Shown: positions 16,726-29,026 of the stretch, piece after piece
Numbering within the stretch: the stretch's first letter is position 1
Layout of the letters: each line of letters begins with the position of its first letter
Source: Anaerolineaceae bacterium oral taxon 439
Lineage (GTDB): Bacteria; Chloroflexota; Anaerolineae; Anaerolineales; Anaerolineaceae
NCBI GenBank assembly: GCA_001717545.1
Contig: CP017039.1
Location: forward strand, 1,860,001-1,924,000
Reading direction: 5' to 3'
Length of the DNA stretch: 64,000 nucleotides
Notes under the pieces: generated by a model
Databases searched by the model: none
Seen by the model: only the letters and a program-made list of their open reading frames with translations
What the model was told of the DNA's origin: nothing
Position numbers and translations under genes: made by a program

Positions 16726-17382
16726 ATGCAGCTGCCCGATCCAACGTCCCCATCGCTCCCGATCATCGCCGTTCTTCTCGCGGCCGGAAAAGGCGCCCGC
16801 TTTACCGCGCCGGCGCATAAACTGACCATTCCGATCGACGGCGTCCCGATCGTTCGCAGAACCGCGCTGAACTGCCTGACCGCCGATTTCGCCGCCGTCG
16901 TCGCCGTTACCGGCGCGAATTCTGAAACGATCCTGCCGCTCCTTCAGGACCTCCAGCTCCACGTCGTTTTTAATCCAGACTGGGAATCCGGCCAGTTCAG
17001 CTCTCTCCTCGCCGGGCTGAAAGCGGCGCGAACGGTCGGCGCGGGCGATCGCTTCGCCGCCTGCTTCGTCCTGGCCGACCAGCCGTTCGTCCGCGCAGCT
17101 ACATATAACGACCTGATCCGCGCCGCGCGTGAGAACCCGACGAAAATTATCGTCCCGCGCTTTAAAGAAAAACGCGGGAATCCGACCGTTTTCCCGGAAC
17201 GGTTCTTTCCCGAAATGCTGTCCGCGCCGATCGACGACAGCGGCGGGCGCAGGTGGCTCACCGAAGAGAATATCCGCTTCCTGGACGTAGACGACCCCGG
17301 CGTCCTGAAAGATATCGACCGGGTATCGGATTTACCCGGGAACGCGCCTGAATCGCGGCGCGGCGATATAATTAGCGCATGA
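16726..17382 (+). CDS. mocA: MocA-type molybdenum cofactor cytidylyltransferase (NTP transferase)
   Basis: 218 residues from the ATG at 16726; an upstream TTG at 16666 lies inside the terminator stem and is less likely. The nucleotide-binding signature IAVLLAAGKGARF is at the N terminus, followed by HKLTIPIDGVPIVRR, NPDWESGQFSSLLAGL and FVLADQPFV, all typical of MobA-like enzymes of the MocA/YgfJ branch. These attach CMP to molybdopterin, making the MCD cofactor used by xanthine-dehydrogenase-like enzymes. Two such hydroxylases are encoded at 36.7-39 and 53-57 kb. The gene overlaps the next one by ATGA. MobA (GMP transfer) is possible but fits the neighbourhood less well. Confidence 0.8.
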   Translation: MQLPDPTSPSLPIIAVLLAAGKGARFTAPAHKLTIPIDGVPIVRRTALNCLTADFAAVVAVTGANSETILPLLQDLQLHVVFNPDWESGQFSSLLAGLKAARTVGAGDRFAACFVLADQPFVRAATYNDLIRAARENPTKIIVPRFKEKRGNPTVFPERFFPEMLSAPIDDSGGRRWLTEENIRFLDVDDPGVLKDIDRVSDLPGNAPESRRGDIISA

Positions 17383-18233
17383 AATCATTCCTTAAATTAG
17401 AACCTTTCGCGAACGGTTATCAGGCGGTTAATTTATCGCCGAACGCCGCGCTGTCTAACGCCGAGGCTCAGCTTCGCACCCCCGACGGCGCGTATACGAC
17501 GTTTCGAACGTACGATAAATACTTTGTCCTCAACCTCAGGCAGCATTTCGATCGAATCGAGGAAACGGCAGCGCTGACCGGGAAGTCCGTCCGGCTGAAC
17601 CGGGCCGCGCTCCAGTCCGAAATCTGCGCGGCGTTGGAAGAAACGCCGTCGCCCGAGGCGCGGATCCGCCTGTCGCTCGACCTGTCCGTAAACCTTGGGG
17701 AGATCTATCTCTCGGTCGAACCATTCGCGCCGCGCCCGGCGAACCTGTATCAGTCCGGCGTCGAAACCGCGACCGTCCGCATGAGCCGAACCAATCCGCG
17801 CGCAAAACTGAGCCGCTTTTTAGGGCAGGCGGACGCCGTCCGACGAAGCGAAAAGAAAAACGTCGAGGAATACCTGATGATCAGCGACGACCGGGAGATT
17901 CTCGAAGGGCTGAGCTCGAATTTTTACGCGATCCTGCGAGGTGAATTATTTACCGCAGACGAGGGCGTTTTAGCCGGGACGACCCGAAAATTCATCCTCG
18001 ACCTTGCCGCCGCGGGAAACGTCCCTGTCCGGCTCCGGCCTATCTCCGTTTTTGAGCTGAACCGCGTCGACGAAGCCTTCCTTTCGAGTACAAGCCGGTC
18101 GATCCTTCCGGTTCGAAAAATCGATCGCTGGACGATCGGAAACGGCGCCGTTGGTCCCATCACTGCGAAACTCATGAAAGCGTTCGACGCCGAAATCCGG
18201 AAAAATCTCTCCGACCTGCGAATCGCGGAATAA
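17379..18233 (+). CDS. Class IV PLP-dependent aminotransferase / aminodeoxychorismate lyase-like protein
   Basis: 284 residues of fold-type IV. The PLP lysine is probably Lys143 (NPRAKLSRFLG). Also seen are the EILEGLSSNFYAI motif that binds cofactor phosphate and DEAFLSSTSRSILPV near the C terminus. The sequence is divergent from textbook IlvE or PabC, so branched-chain aminotransferase, D-amino acid aminotransferase and aminodeoxychorismate lyase are all possible. It is translationally coupled to the cytidylyltransferase gene (ATGA overlap), which may only reflect operon packing. Confidence 0.82.
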   Translation: MKSFLKLEPFANGYQAVNLSPNAALSNAEAQLRTPDGAYTTFRTYDKYFVLNLRQHFDRIEETAALTGKSVRLNRAALQSEICAALEETPSPEARIRLSLDLSVNLGEIYLSVEPFAPRPANLYQSGVETATVRMSRTNPRAKLSRFLGQADAVRRSEKKNVEEYLMISDDREILEGLSSNFYAILRGELFTADEGVLAGTTRKFILDLAAAGNVPVRLRPISVFELNRVDEAFLSSTSRSILPVRKIDRWTIGNGAVGPITAKLMKAFDAEIRKNLSDLRIAE

Positions 18234-18268
18234 AAAAACAGGGCGGCGCGATAAATACCCGACCGCCC
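18233..18268 (-). terminator. Terminator for the DUF2007 gene
   Basis: GGGCGG (18241-18246) pairs with CCGCCC (18263-18268). On the minus strand the stem is followed by TGTTTTTTT, fitting a terminator 10 nt past the stop at 18278. It sits between convergent genes. Confidence 0.7.
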
Positions 18269-18277
18269 CGACCCTGA

Positions 18278-18577
18278 TCAATTCGATCGCGGCTCTTCCC
18301 CATCGAGCTCAATATCGTCCGGATCGATAAAATCCTCGTCCGAATCTTCCGCGGGAACCTCCTCGTCGTCGATCAGGATCGCCTCCGCTTTTGCGGCGTC
18401 CTCTCTCCGGACCGCGATCCCGATCTCTCCTAAAATCCCGAACGATAACGCGTTCATCGAGCCATAACTTTCGCGGACGCGGATCGCCTGAATCCCGGCC
18501 TCTTCCAGCCTGGCGATCACGACGACCGCCTCCGCCTCGTTCGCCGCCCAGTATATCACCTCATTTTTTTCTGCCAT
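18278..18577 (-). CDS. Small DUF2007-like protein (putative signal-transducing protein)
   Basis: 99 residues. The N-terminal 70 (VIYWAANEAEAVVVIARLEE, GIQAIRVRES, IAVRREDAAKAEAIL) follow the DUF2007 pattern of a small ferredoxin-like fold. The last 30 residues are a highly acidic tail. DUF2007 members are called putative signal-transducing proteins but no mechanism is established. It is a single gene ending at its own terminator, followed upstream by an unrelated acetyltransferase gene. Confidence 0.75.
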   Translation of the reverse strand: MAEKNEVIYWAANEAEAVVVIARLEEAGIQAIRVRESYGSMNALSFGILGEIGIAVRREDAAKAEAILIDDEEVPAEDSDEDFIDPDDIELDGEEPRSN

Positions 18578-18603
18578 GTTTCCAGTTCCTTATTTGACCA
18601 GAT

Positions 18604-19146
18604 TTATTTATACCCGGTCCATTCCTCTTTCGTAAGACAACTTACATAATCCGTCCGCTTTTCGTTCAGAAGCGGAACGGCTGCATCCTCCAGCGTATAC
18701 TGATACCTGAAGCCGACCTTCTCCTGAACCCGCTTTGATTTCGCGTTCCCCTCGAAATAACCGCACCAGACTTTATTCATCCCGAGATCTTCAAACGCAT
18801 GTCGGAGAATTTCGCGCGCGGCCTCCGGTACTAATCCCCGTCCCCAAAACGGCTTCCCGATCCAGTACCCCAGTTCGCACTCGTCTTCGCTTTTCACTGC
18901 GTTCGTCCTTCCGTTCAACTTCAGCTCGATCGCTCCGATCGCCCTGTTTTCCGGCTTCAGGCAGATCGCGTACGCCTCAGCAGCGCAAAAAACGGTCCGG
19001 ATAACGTTCCGGCTCTCTTCGATACTCTGATGGGGCGGCCATCCAGCCGCCGGTCCCACAGCGGGATCGCTGGCGTATTGATATAAATCTTCCGCGTCGC
19101 TTTCTTCCCAGCGGCGCAGAATTAATCTTTTCGTTTCCAATATCAC
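18604..19146 (-). CDS. GNAT-family N-acetyltransferase (RimJ/RimL-like)
   Basis: 180 residues starting with GTG at 19146. The N terminus LETKRLILRRWEESDAEDLY, the GYWIGKPFWGRGLVPEAARE segment and NKVWCGYFEGNAKSKRVQEK with GF are typical of the RimJ-like branch of GNAT enzymes. These transfer acetyl groups from acetyl-CoA to ribosomal protein N termini or small amines. The acetyl-CoA loop GRGLVPEA is intact. The ribosome site is weak. Substrate unknown. Confidence 0.9.
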   Translation of the reverse strand: MILETKRLILRRWEESDAEDLYQYASDPAVGPAAGWPPHQSIEESRNVIRTVFCAAEAYAICLKPENRAIGAIELKLNGRTNAVKSEDECELGYWIGKPFWGRGLVPEAAREILRHAFEDLGMNKVWCGYFEGNAKSKRVQEKVGFRYQYTLEDAAVPLLNEKRTDYVSCLTKEEWTGYK

Positions 19147-19236
19147 GGGCCCTATCCACTTCTTCTGAAAGAAACAATCATTATTATTCTTTCCGTAAAT
19201 AAAGACATCACGATCTTGACAGCCGGTCCTTTTCAG

Positions 19237-20472
19237 TCATTTTCCCGCCCTGATTTTCCTTTCAATCGTCAGAACCTTTTTCTGAATTTTATCCAGCTTC
19301 TGCGCCTTTGACCATTCGCCGGCAACGGAATCCGAGCGGATATCCGCGATCAGCTCTGCATACAGCGCCAGCGCCGCCGGATAATCCCGCTTTTCCTTCG
19401 CCAACAGCACGGCAGCATTCTCCAGCCCTTCGACGTTCCCCGCCCGCCCGATCCGCAGGTAAATTTCCAGCGCATCGTCGATTCGCCCCGCACGCTTTAA
19501 TCCGGCGGCGATCCGTTTCAGCTCCGCGTCGCTGTACCGTCCTGGAGAAAGAATAAAATCCTTTCCCACGCTCGCCAGATCCGCCAGCGCCATTGCGCTC
19601 CGATACGCGAACGAATCCAACCGATACCGCGATTCCAGCTCGTCGTCGCCCGCCTCGGACGCGCACATCTCGCTCATCAGCAGCATGAACGCCGATAAGC
19701 TCGCGACATCCATGCGGTTATGATAAGACACCCCGCCCATCAGCGTCAAATCGCCGTCACGGAGAAAATCCCGGTACAGGTCCGGCGCCATATCGCCGGG
19801 GATCTCCTCTTCGCCGCGAACGAAACCTAAAATTTCTTCTTCAACGTTCCGCAGCCGACAGCCATGAAGCCGTTTTTTCCAGAAGCGCCGGACCGGATAT
19901 AGCAGGTCGAAATGAGCCAGGCCGTCGAAAGCGTGAGGAAGGAAATGAACCTTCTCCCGCGCATGGATCATCGGAACGTCAAACGATTTCCCGTTATACG
20001 TTACGAACGCGTCGAAACGCTCGACCGTCGCGCGGACCGCTTCGAGAAACGCTCTTTCGCCGCTCAGGTCCGGAAGAATAAACTGATCGACGACCAGACC
20101 GTCCGGGACGAAATAACTCAACCCAATCATGAAAACGAACCCGGCCGAATCGAACGATAACCCGCTCGTCTCGGTATCCATCGCGACAAATCCATATTTC
20201 CCAATATCGCGATCGTTCGTCAGGACTGCGTCCAGGCGCGGACTACGGCGAAATGGGGCCGAAAGCGGCGCCGTTCCGATCCGACCCGAAAGCGGAAAAT
20301 GAGAACGGACGTTGAAAACCTCGCCATATCGGTTTTCGGAAACGATCGCGTCCGGGAACTTCGTTTTCAGCATGGCGACTGCATCAGCCGTTTTTCGCAC
20401 GGTCCGTGACCCGCAGCTCGGAAACCCTTTCGTGACGCCCAGACCCGCCAATCTCTCTAAAATATCGCTCAT
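19237..20472 (-). CDS. YprB-like RNase H-fold (DEDD) nuclease with C-terminal helical repeats
   Basis: About 411 residues from the ATG at 20472. The N-terminal and middle parts contain DEDD exonuclease residues: FVAMDTETSG near residue 93, DAFVTYNGKSFDVPM near residue 155, and SYHNRMDVASL near residue 240. The C-terminal 130 residues are helical and TPR-like (RAGRIDDALEIYLRIGRAG, YPAALALYAELI). This layout matches YprB-type proteins of Firmicutes and Chloroflexota. It probably trims single-stranded nucleic acid; the physiological target is unknown. Confidence 0.87.
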   Translation of the reverse strand: MSDILERLAGLGVTKGFPSCGSRTVRKTADAVAMLKTKFPDAIVSENRYGEVFNVRSHFPLSGRIGTAPLSAPFRRSPRLDAVLTNDRDIGKYGFVAMDTETSGLSFDSAGFVFMIGLSYFVPDGLVVDQFILPDLSGERAFLEAVRATVERFDAFVTYNGKSFDVPMIHAREKVHFLPHAFDGLAHFDLLYPVRRFWKKRLHGCRLRNVEEEILGFVRGEEEIPGDMAPDLYRDFLRDGDLTLMGGVSYHNRMDVASLSAFMLLMSEMCASEAGDDELESRYRLDSFAYRSAMALADLASVGKDFILSPGRYSDAELKRIAAGLKRAGRIDDALEIYLRIGRAGNVEGLENAAVLLAKEKRDYPAALALYAELIADIRSDSVAGEWSKAQKLDKIQKKVLTIERKIRAGK

Positions 20473-20732
20473 GCACAAATTATAGCTGACGCCGAACGCA
20501 AAATAAATTTCTAAGCTTTATCCTGTTTCCGTCAGTCGTGCAGATCCAAATCCCTTCCAAGGCTTCGGGATACCGTGCAAATGCGCGGCGTTCATCGACT
20601 TATTTATGACATCTCATGGCTACGCGCATGAACAGAGCTTATTTTCCTAACTAAAGGCAATCGTCCGTAATGATTCAATTCGTTGTACAAATAAGAAGCT
20701 TGTCACATGAACCCCGCCATGATACACTTTTT

Positions 20733-20753
20733 TTCCTGAAGGTTCGTCAGGAA
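20733..20753 (+). promoter_or_regulatory. Hairpin in the leader of the triple phosphatase gene
   Basis: TTCCTGA (20733-20739) pairs with TCAGGAA (20747-20753), 7-nt loop, ending 6 nt before the GGAG ribosome site of the gene at 20771. It could tune translation. Nothing else was recognised in 20473-20732. Confidence 0.35.
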
Positions 20754-20770
20754 GAAATGGAGATCACAAT

Positions 20771-23700
20771 ATGAAACGCTTAACTCTTAAACTGTCAGCG
20801 CTGCTCTTAGCGGCATTCCTGGTTCTCAGCCTGACCATCTCCGCCAACGCGGAAAGCGTCGAAGCGCTCGTGACCGGAATTCAGAAATATGGAAATCTGG
20901 AGCTCGACCTGAAAGGGTCAGATTTCCTGAGCACGGGCTTCGCATACGGAGACGTCGTCACCGTGACGCTGAACGGCACGGAGTACGAAATGCCGGTCGT
21001 TTCGAACTACTCCGACGTCGACAACGGTTCAATGCTCTGCCGCGTCGTCATCAAAGAGGAGACAAACGAAGACGCAATGCTGCTCGCGATTAATATGGGT
21101 GATTTAGCGACGACGTCCGGAATCGCGGTCAAGAATAAAATCGAAGCCGACCCGGGTTTTGAATGGATCTATAACGAAGGCGTCGAACAGCCGGTCAAAG
21201 TCACCATTGACATGAAAGAAGCGGGGGCATATCATGAGCAGTACTTGATTCACCAACTGTCCCGCAGCGAAGAACGCGAAAGCTATCCAGATCTGAGCGA
21301 CGAAGAATTCGCGAACTTCCGCATGATTTCGACCACCGGTATCGGTTACGGAACGCTGTACCGCTCCTCGTCACCCGTCAATCCGGAAATTTCCCGGAAC
21401 GCTTACGCGGACGCCGCGATCGAGGCGGCAGGCATTAAAACGGTCGTCAACCTCGCCGACAGCGAGGAAACGATGAAAGCGTATGAAGGGTTCGACGACA
21501 GCTACTACGCAAAGCTGAATATCATCGGCCTGAACCTCGGCGTAGATTTCACTGCCGCTGAATTCAAGGAAGGTCTCGCCGCCGGACTGCGGCATATCGC
21601 TGCGAATGAAGGGCCCTACCTCCTGCATTGCACTGAAGGCAAAGATCGGGCTGGATTCACTTCCGCCATTATCGAAGCTTTCATGGGCGCAACCCTGGAT
21701 GAAATCATCGATGATTACATGACCACCTTCCATAACTATTACGGCGTCGAAAAAGGCAGCGAACAGTATGAAGCCATTGTCAACAGCAACATCATCAAAG
21801 TGCTGCAAACCGCATTCGACGTTGAAGACATATCAGCCGTTGACCTCGCCGCGGAAGCTGAAGAATATCTCAAAACGGAGCTTGGCTTAACCGACCATCC
21901 CGAAGAGAAAAAGCGAAACTGCTGGCTGCCGCGTGAAGAATATCTCAAAATTGAGCCTGGCTTAACCAATGGCGAAATCGCCGCACTGCGCGAGAAACTC
22001 GCCCTTCCGGCTGTCGAGGGTCATGTTGTCAACATTCAGAAATACGGGCATATGGATCTCGACATCAAGGGAAGCGACTTCCTGAAAGCTTATGACTATG
22101 GGGACATCGTCTCGGTTTCAGTTAACGGGAAAACCTACGATATGCCCGTCTGCAACAGTTATACAGATGTCGACGCTGGAGAATACCTCGTTCGCGTCGT
22201 GATCGATCCGGAAAAAGAACGCGACTTCATCTCGCTGTGCATCAACTACGGTCAATTTGCTGCCGACGCTGGAGTCGCGACGGGCGCTAAAGATGCCGAC
22301 GGGAATACCGTCTTCACGTACAATGAGGGCATCGAAGAGCCGGTCGGCGCCGCAATTTCGCTGCGCGAAAAAGGCGGTTATTATACCGAGTGGTTCAGCC
22401 GTCAGGTGACCATGCAGTACGAACGCGATGCATATCCCGATTTATCGGATGCGGAATTCGCGAATTTCCGTGAAATCACGACCGCCGGGATCGCGCCGAA
22501 AACCGTTTACCGTTCGTCTTCGCCGGTCAACGAGGACATCTCGCGAAACCTTTTCGCGGACGCGGCGGCCAGGGAAGCCGGAATTAAATCCGTTATCAAC
22601 CTCGCCGACAGCCAGGAATCAATGGAGGCTTACCCGACGTGGGCGGAAAGCTATTACGGGACACTGAATATTATCCCGCTGAACCTGACCGTCAACGTTT
22701 TGGGCGATGAATTCAAAGCCGGTCTCGCGGAAGGCGTCCGATTCATTGCGGAAAATGAAGGTCCGTTCCTGGTGCACTGCAACGAAGGGAAAGACCGCGC
22801 AGGTTTCTTCTCCGCTGTGATTGAAGCGCTGATGGGCGCGCCCGCGGACGAAATCGTCGCCGATTACATGACAACCTACGCCAATTATTACGGCGTCGAA
22901 CCGGGAACGGAAAAATACGACGCAATCGTCCGCAGCAACATCGCCAAAACGCTGGCGTCCTCGTTCGAAATCGAGGATATCGCCGATCCCGACGTCGATC
23001 TCGCGGCGGAAGCGGAAGAATACTGCCTTGAAATAGGGCTGACCGCGGACGAAATCGCGGCAATCAAAGAAAAACTCCAGGCGCCCAGCCTTTCCACCGT
23101 CGCCCCGTCCGTAGAAGAGATCGATAAATACGGAGACGTCCGTTTGTCCGTGACTTCCGGAGAGATCAGGGACCTCGGGATCGAATATGCGGATTATGTG
23201 CATGTCGCGTTTTCAGGTCAGGTCTTAAAGCTGCCGGTCGTCCCCGATTACCGTTACGTTGAAGCGAAGGGAAGCGCTTTGGTCGTCTGGGAAGACGACG
23301 CAAAGCCCGTCGAGCTGGAGATTTTCAACGGCAGCTTCGCGGCTACATACGGGTTAGCCGACAAAACGACCAACGAGGATAAAACCTATTTCTGGAACGC
23401 CCGGGAAGGCGTTGAATTCCCGATAAAAGTGACCGTGTCGCAGGGCGAAAAAGGGGGGTACGCCGGTCAATATCTCTTATACGACCTGAATCGGACGAAC
23501 GAGCGCGGCGATTACGCGGCGCTTACCGACAAGGAATTCGCGAATTTCCGCGCCGTGACGACAACCGGAATGGGAGAAAACGTCTTATACCGCGCCTCCT
23601 CGCCCGTCAATCCTAAAATCGGACGCAGCGCATTCGCCGACGCAGCTGTAAAAGAGGCGGAAATTAAGACGATCATGAACCAGGCCGACAACGAGGAATC

Positions 23701-24160
23701 AGCGAACGCGTATGAAGGTTTCGCCGATACGTATACGGCTTCGCAGAACGTAATCTACCTTGCGCTCGGCGCAGACATGGCTTCAGATCAGAACCGGACG
23801 GGATTCGCCGAAGGACTTCGCTTCTTTATCGCAAACGACGGCCCATACCTGATTCATTGCAACGAAGGTCAGGACCGAACCGGATTCAGCGTCGCGATTC
23901 TGGAATGCCTGATGGGCGCGTCCGAGGAAGAAGTCGTTGCCGATTATATGAAGACTTTTGAGAATTTTTACGGCGTGGAAAAAGGTTCAGAGCAATACAA
24001 CGCCATTTCAAACAACATCGTCAAAAACCTCAAATCCGCCTTCGCGGTCAACAGTCTCGACGGGCTGGACCTCGCGGATGCCGCTGAGACCTACCTGCGG
24101 GGAATCGGGCTGAGCGACGACGAAATTACCGCGTTGAAAGAGAAGCTAAGCGCGAAATAA
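20771..24160 (+). CDS. Secreted protein with three tandem tyrosine-phosphatase-like units, each with a beta domain
   Basis: 1129 residues with a clear signal peptide (LSALLLAAFLVLSLTISANA, about 1-27). The mature protein is three repeats of about 360-380 residues. Each begins with a beta-rich domain (IQKYGNLELDLKGSDF, then YGD.V.V, Y.DVD.G, IN.G) that resembles the C-terminal barrel of SAM hydroxide adenosyltransferases (DUF62). It is followed by a Y_phosphatase3-like domain (EFANFR, LYRSSSPVN, NLADS). The P-loop Cys and Arg are kept in all three: HCTEGKDRAG (Cys287, Arg293), HCNEGKDRAG (Cys670, Arg676), HCNEGQDRTG (Cys1030, Arg1036). All units may therefore be active on phospho-Tyr, phosphoinositide or similar phospho-esters outside the cell. 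There is no membrane or wall anchor. Repeat 1 carries an extra 25-residue duplication. GGAG precedes the ATG. The beta-domain assignment is inference. Confidence 0.8.
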   Translation: MKRLTLKLSALLLAAFLVLSLTISANAESVEALVTGIQKYGNLELDLKGSDFLSTGFAYGDVVTVTLNGTEYEMPVVSNYSDVDNGSMLCRVVIKEETNEDAMLLAINMGDLATTSGIAVKNKIEADPGFEWIYNEGVEQPVKVTIDMKEAGAYHEQYLIHQLSRSEERESYPDLSDEEFANFRMISTTGIGYGTLYRSSSPVNPEISRNAYADAAIEAAGIKTVVNLADSEETMKAYEGFDDSYYAKLNIIGLNLGVDFTAAEFKEGLAAGLRHIAANEGPYLLHCTEGKDRAGFTSAIIEAFMGATLDEIIDDYMTTFHNYYGVEKGSEQYEAIVNSNIIKVLQTAFDVEDISAVDLAAEAEEYLKTELGLTDHPEEKKRNCWLPREEYLKIEPGLTNGEIAALREKLALPAVEGHVVNIQKYGHMDLDIKGSDFLKAYDYGDIVSVSVNGKTYDMPVCNSYTDVDAGEYLVRVVIDPEKERDFISLCINYGQFAADAGVATGAKDADGNTVFTYNEGIEEPVGAAISLREKGGYYTEWFSRQVTMQYERDAYPDLSDAEFANFREITTAGIAPKTVYRSSSPVNEDISRNLFADAAAREAGIKSVINLADSQESMEAYPTWAESYYGTLNIIPLNLTVNVLGDEFKAGLAEGVRFIAENEGPFLVHCNEGKDRAGFFSAVIEALMGAPADEIVADYMTTYANYYGVEPGTEKYDAIVRSNIAKTLASSFEIEDIADPDVDLAAEAEEYCLEIGLTADEIAAIKEKLQAPSLSTVAPSVEEIDKYGDVRLSVTSGEIRDLGIEYADYVHVAFSGQVLKLPVVPDYRYVEAKGSALVVWEDDAKPVELEIFNGSFAATYGLADKTTNEDKTYFWNAREGVEFPIKVTVSQGEKGGYAGQYLLYDLNRTNERGDYAALTDKEFANFRAVTTTGMGENVLYRASSPVNPKIGRSAFADAAVKEAEIKTIMNQADNEESANAYEGFADTYTASQNVIYLALGADMASDQNRTGFAEGLRFFIANDGPYLIHCNEGQDRTGFSVAILECLMGASEEEVVADYMKTFENFYGVEKGSEQYNAISNNIVKNLKSAFAVNSLDGLDLADAAETYLRGIGLSDDEITALKEKLSAK
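21860..21967 (+). repeat. In-frame 75-bp tandem duplication inside the first phosphatase unit
   Basis: 21860-21892 and 21935-21967 are 33-bp direct repeats with 3 mismatches, spaced 75 bp (25 codons). They encode EEYLKTELGLT and EEYLKIEPGLT. Units 2 and 3 lack the extra copy, so it arose in unit 1 after the triplication. Confidence 0.8.
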
Positions 24161-24183
24161 ATCGCCGGGAATCCCGACGTCAG

Positions 24184-24222
24184 AGAGGCTCGATGGAGTA
24201 CGTACCTTCGGGCCTCTTTTTT
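24184..24222 (+). terminator. Rho-independent terminator after the triple phosphatase gene
   Basis: AGAGGCTCGA (24184-24193) pairs with TCGGGCCTCT (24208-24217; one wobble), followed by TTTTTT. It lies 23 bp past the stop. Confidence 0.88.
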
Positions 24223-24424
24223 GTCCCAGCTCGATTTCTTCGTTTTACGGACTGAATAAAGATACCCGCTGTCCGCCGCTGTTCCGGAGAATCCAAAATC
24301 ATGATACAATAATCCCAGACACTGTCAACGAATCTACCCTCAACGACGCCGTACCGGCCTCCATATGCGCGGTGGTGGTTGTCATCTGGTTTCTTTTATC
24401 CCGCCTGAACCCGACTCGACGAAG

Positions 24425-24510
24425 TATAATTAATATTTGCACACATAGCATATGTGGCGCTTTAATAATTTAAATTCCTGTTGGGGCGTACAGGGACGGA
24501 CCCCTGTACG
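24425..24510 (+). promoter_or_regulatory. rpoC leader: TATAAT box and a 9-bp hairpin
   Basis: TATAAT at 24425-24430 probably marks the rpoC promoter; the -35 region is poor. In the expected leader, CGTACAGGG (24487-24495) is perfectly complementary to CCCTGTACG (24502-24510) with a 6-nt loop and no T-run. The region 24223-24424 shows no gene. A separate promoter is needed because rpoB is not upstream. Confidence 0.5.
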
Positions 24511-24551
24511 TTGCGACGGATTCTAAGTTCCAATCTCTTTGGAGGAAATTC

Positions 24552-28856
<4,305 letters not shown>

Positions 28857-28889
28857 ACCGAACCGCCGACACGAACCTTTACGGAACCG

Positions 28890-28920
28890 GAGGGGATTTT
28901 CAATGAAAGTCCCCTCTTTT
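28890..28920 (+). terminator. Rho-independent terminator after rpoC
   Basis: GAGGGGA (28890-28896) pairs with TCCCCTC (28910-28916), the stem extends inward through TTTT/GAAAG, and TTTT follows. It starts 34 nt past the rpoC stop. Confidence 0.88.
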
Positions 28921-29014
28921 CGATTAGATCCACTGAGCAGCCCGCGCTTTCATCCCCGACGCGCTCATCCAGTCACATTTCAGTCAACCATTCTCAAACC
29001 ACCCGTATCGCATC

Positions 29015-29020
29015 TATAAT
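29015..29020 (+). promoter_or_regulatory. -10 box only 6 bp before the GH5 start codon (possible leaderless mRNA)
   Basis: TATAAT at 29015-29020, with TTCTCA 18 bp upstream as a fair -35. Transcription would begin at or within a few bases of the ATG at 29027, and there is no ribosome site, so the mRNA may be leaderless. Confidence 0.5.
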
Positions 29021-29026
29021 AAAGTC

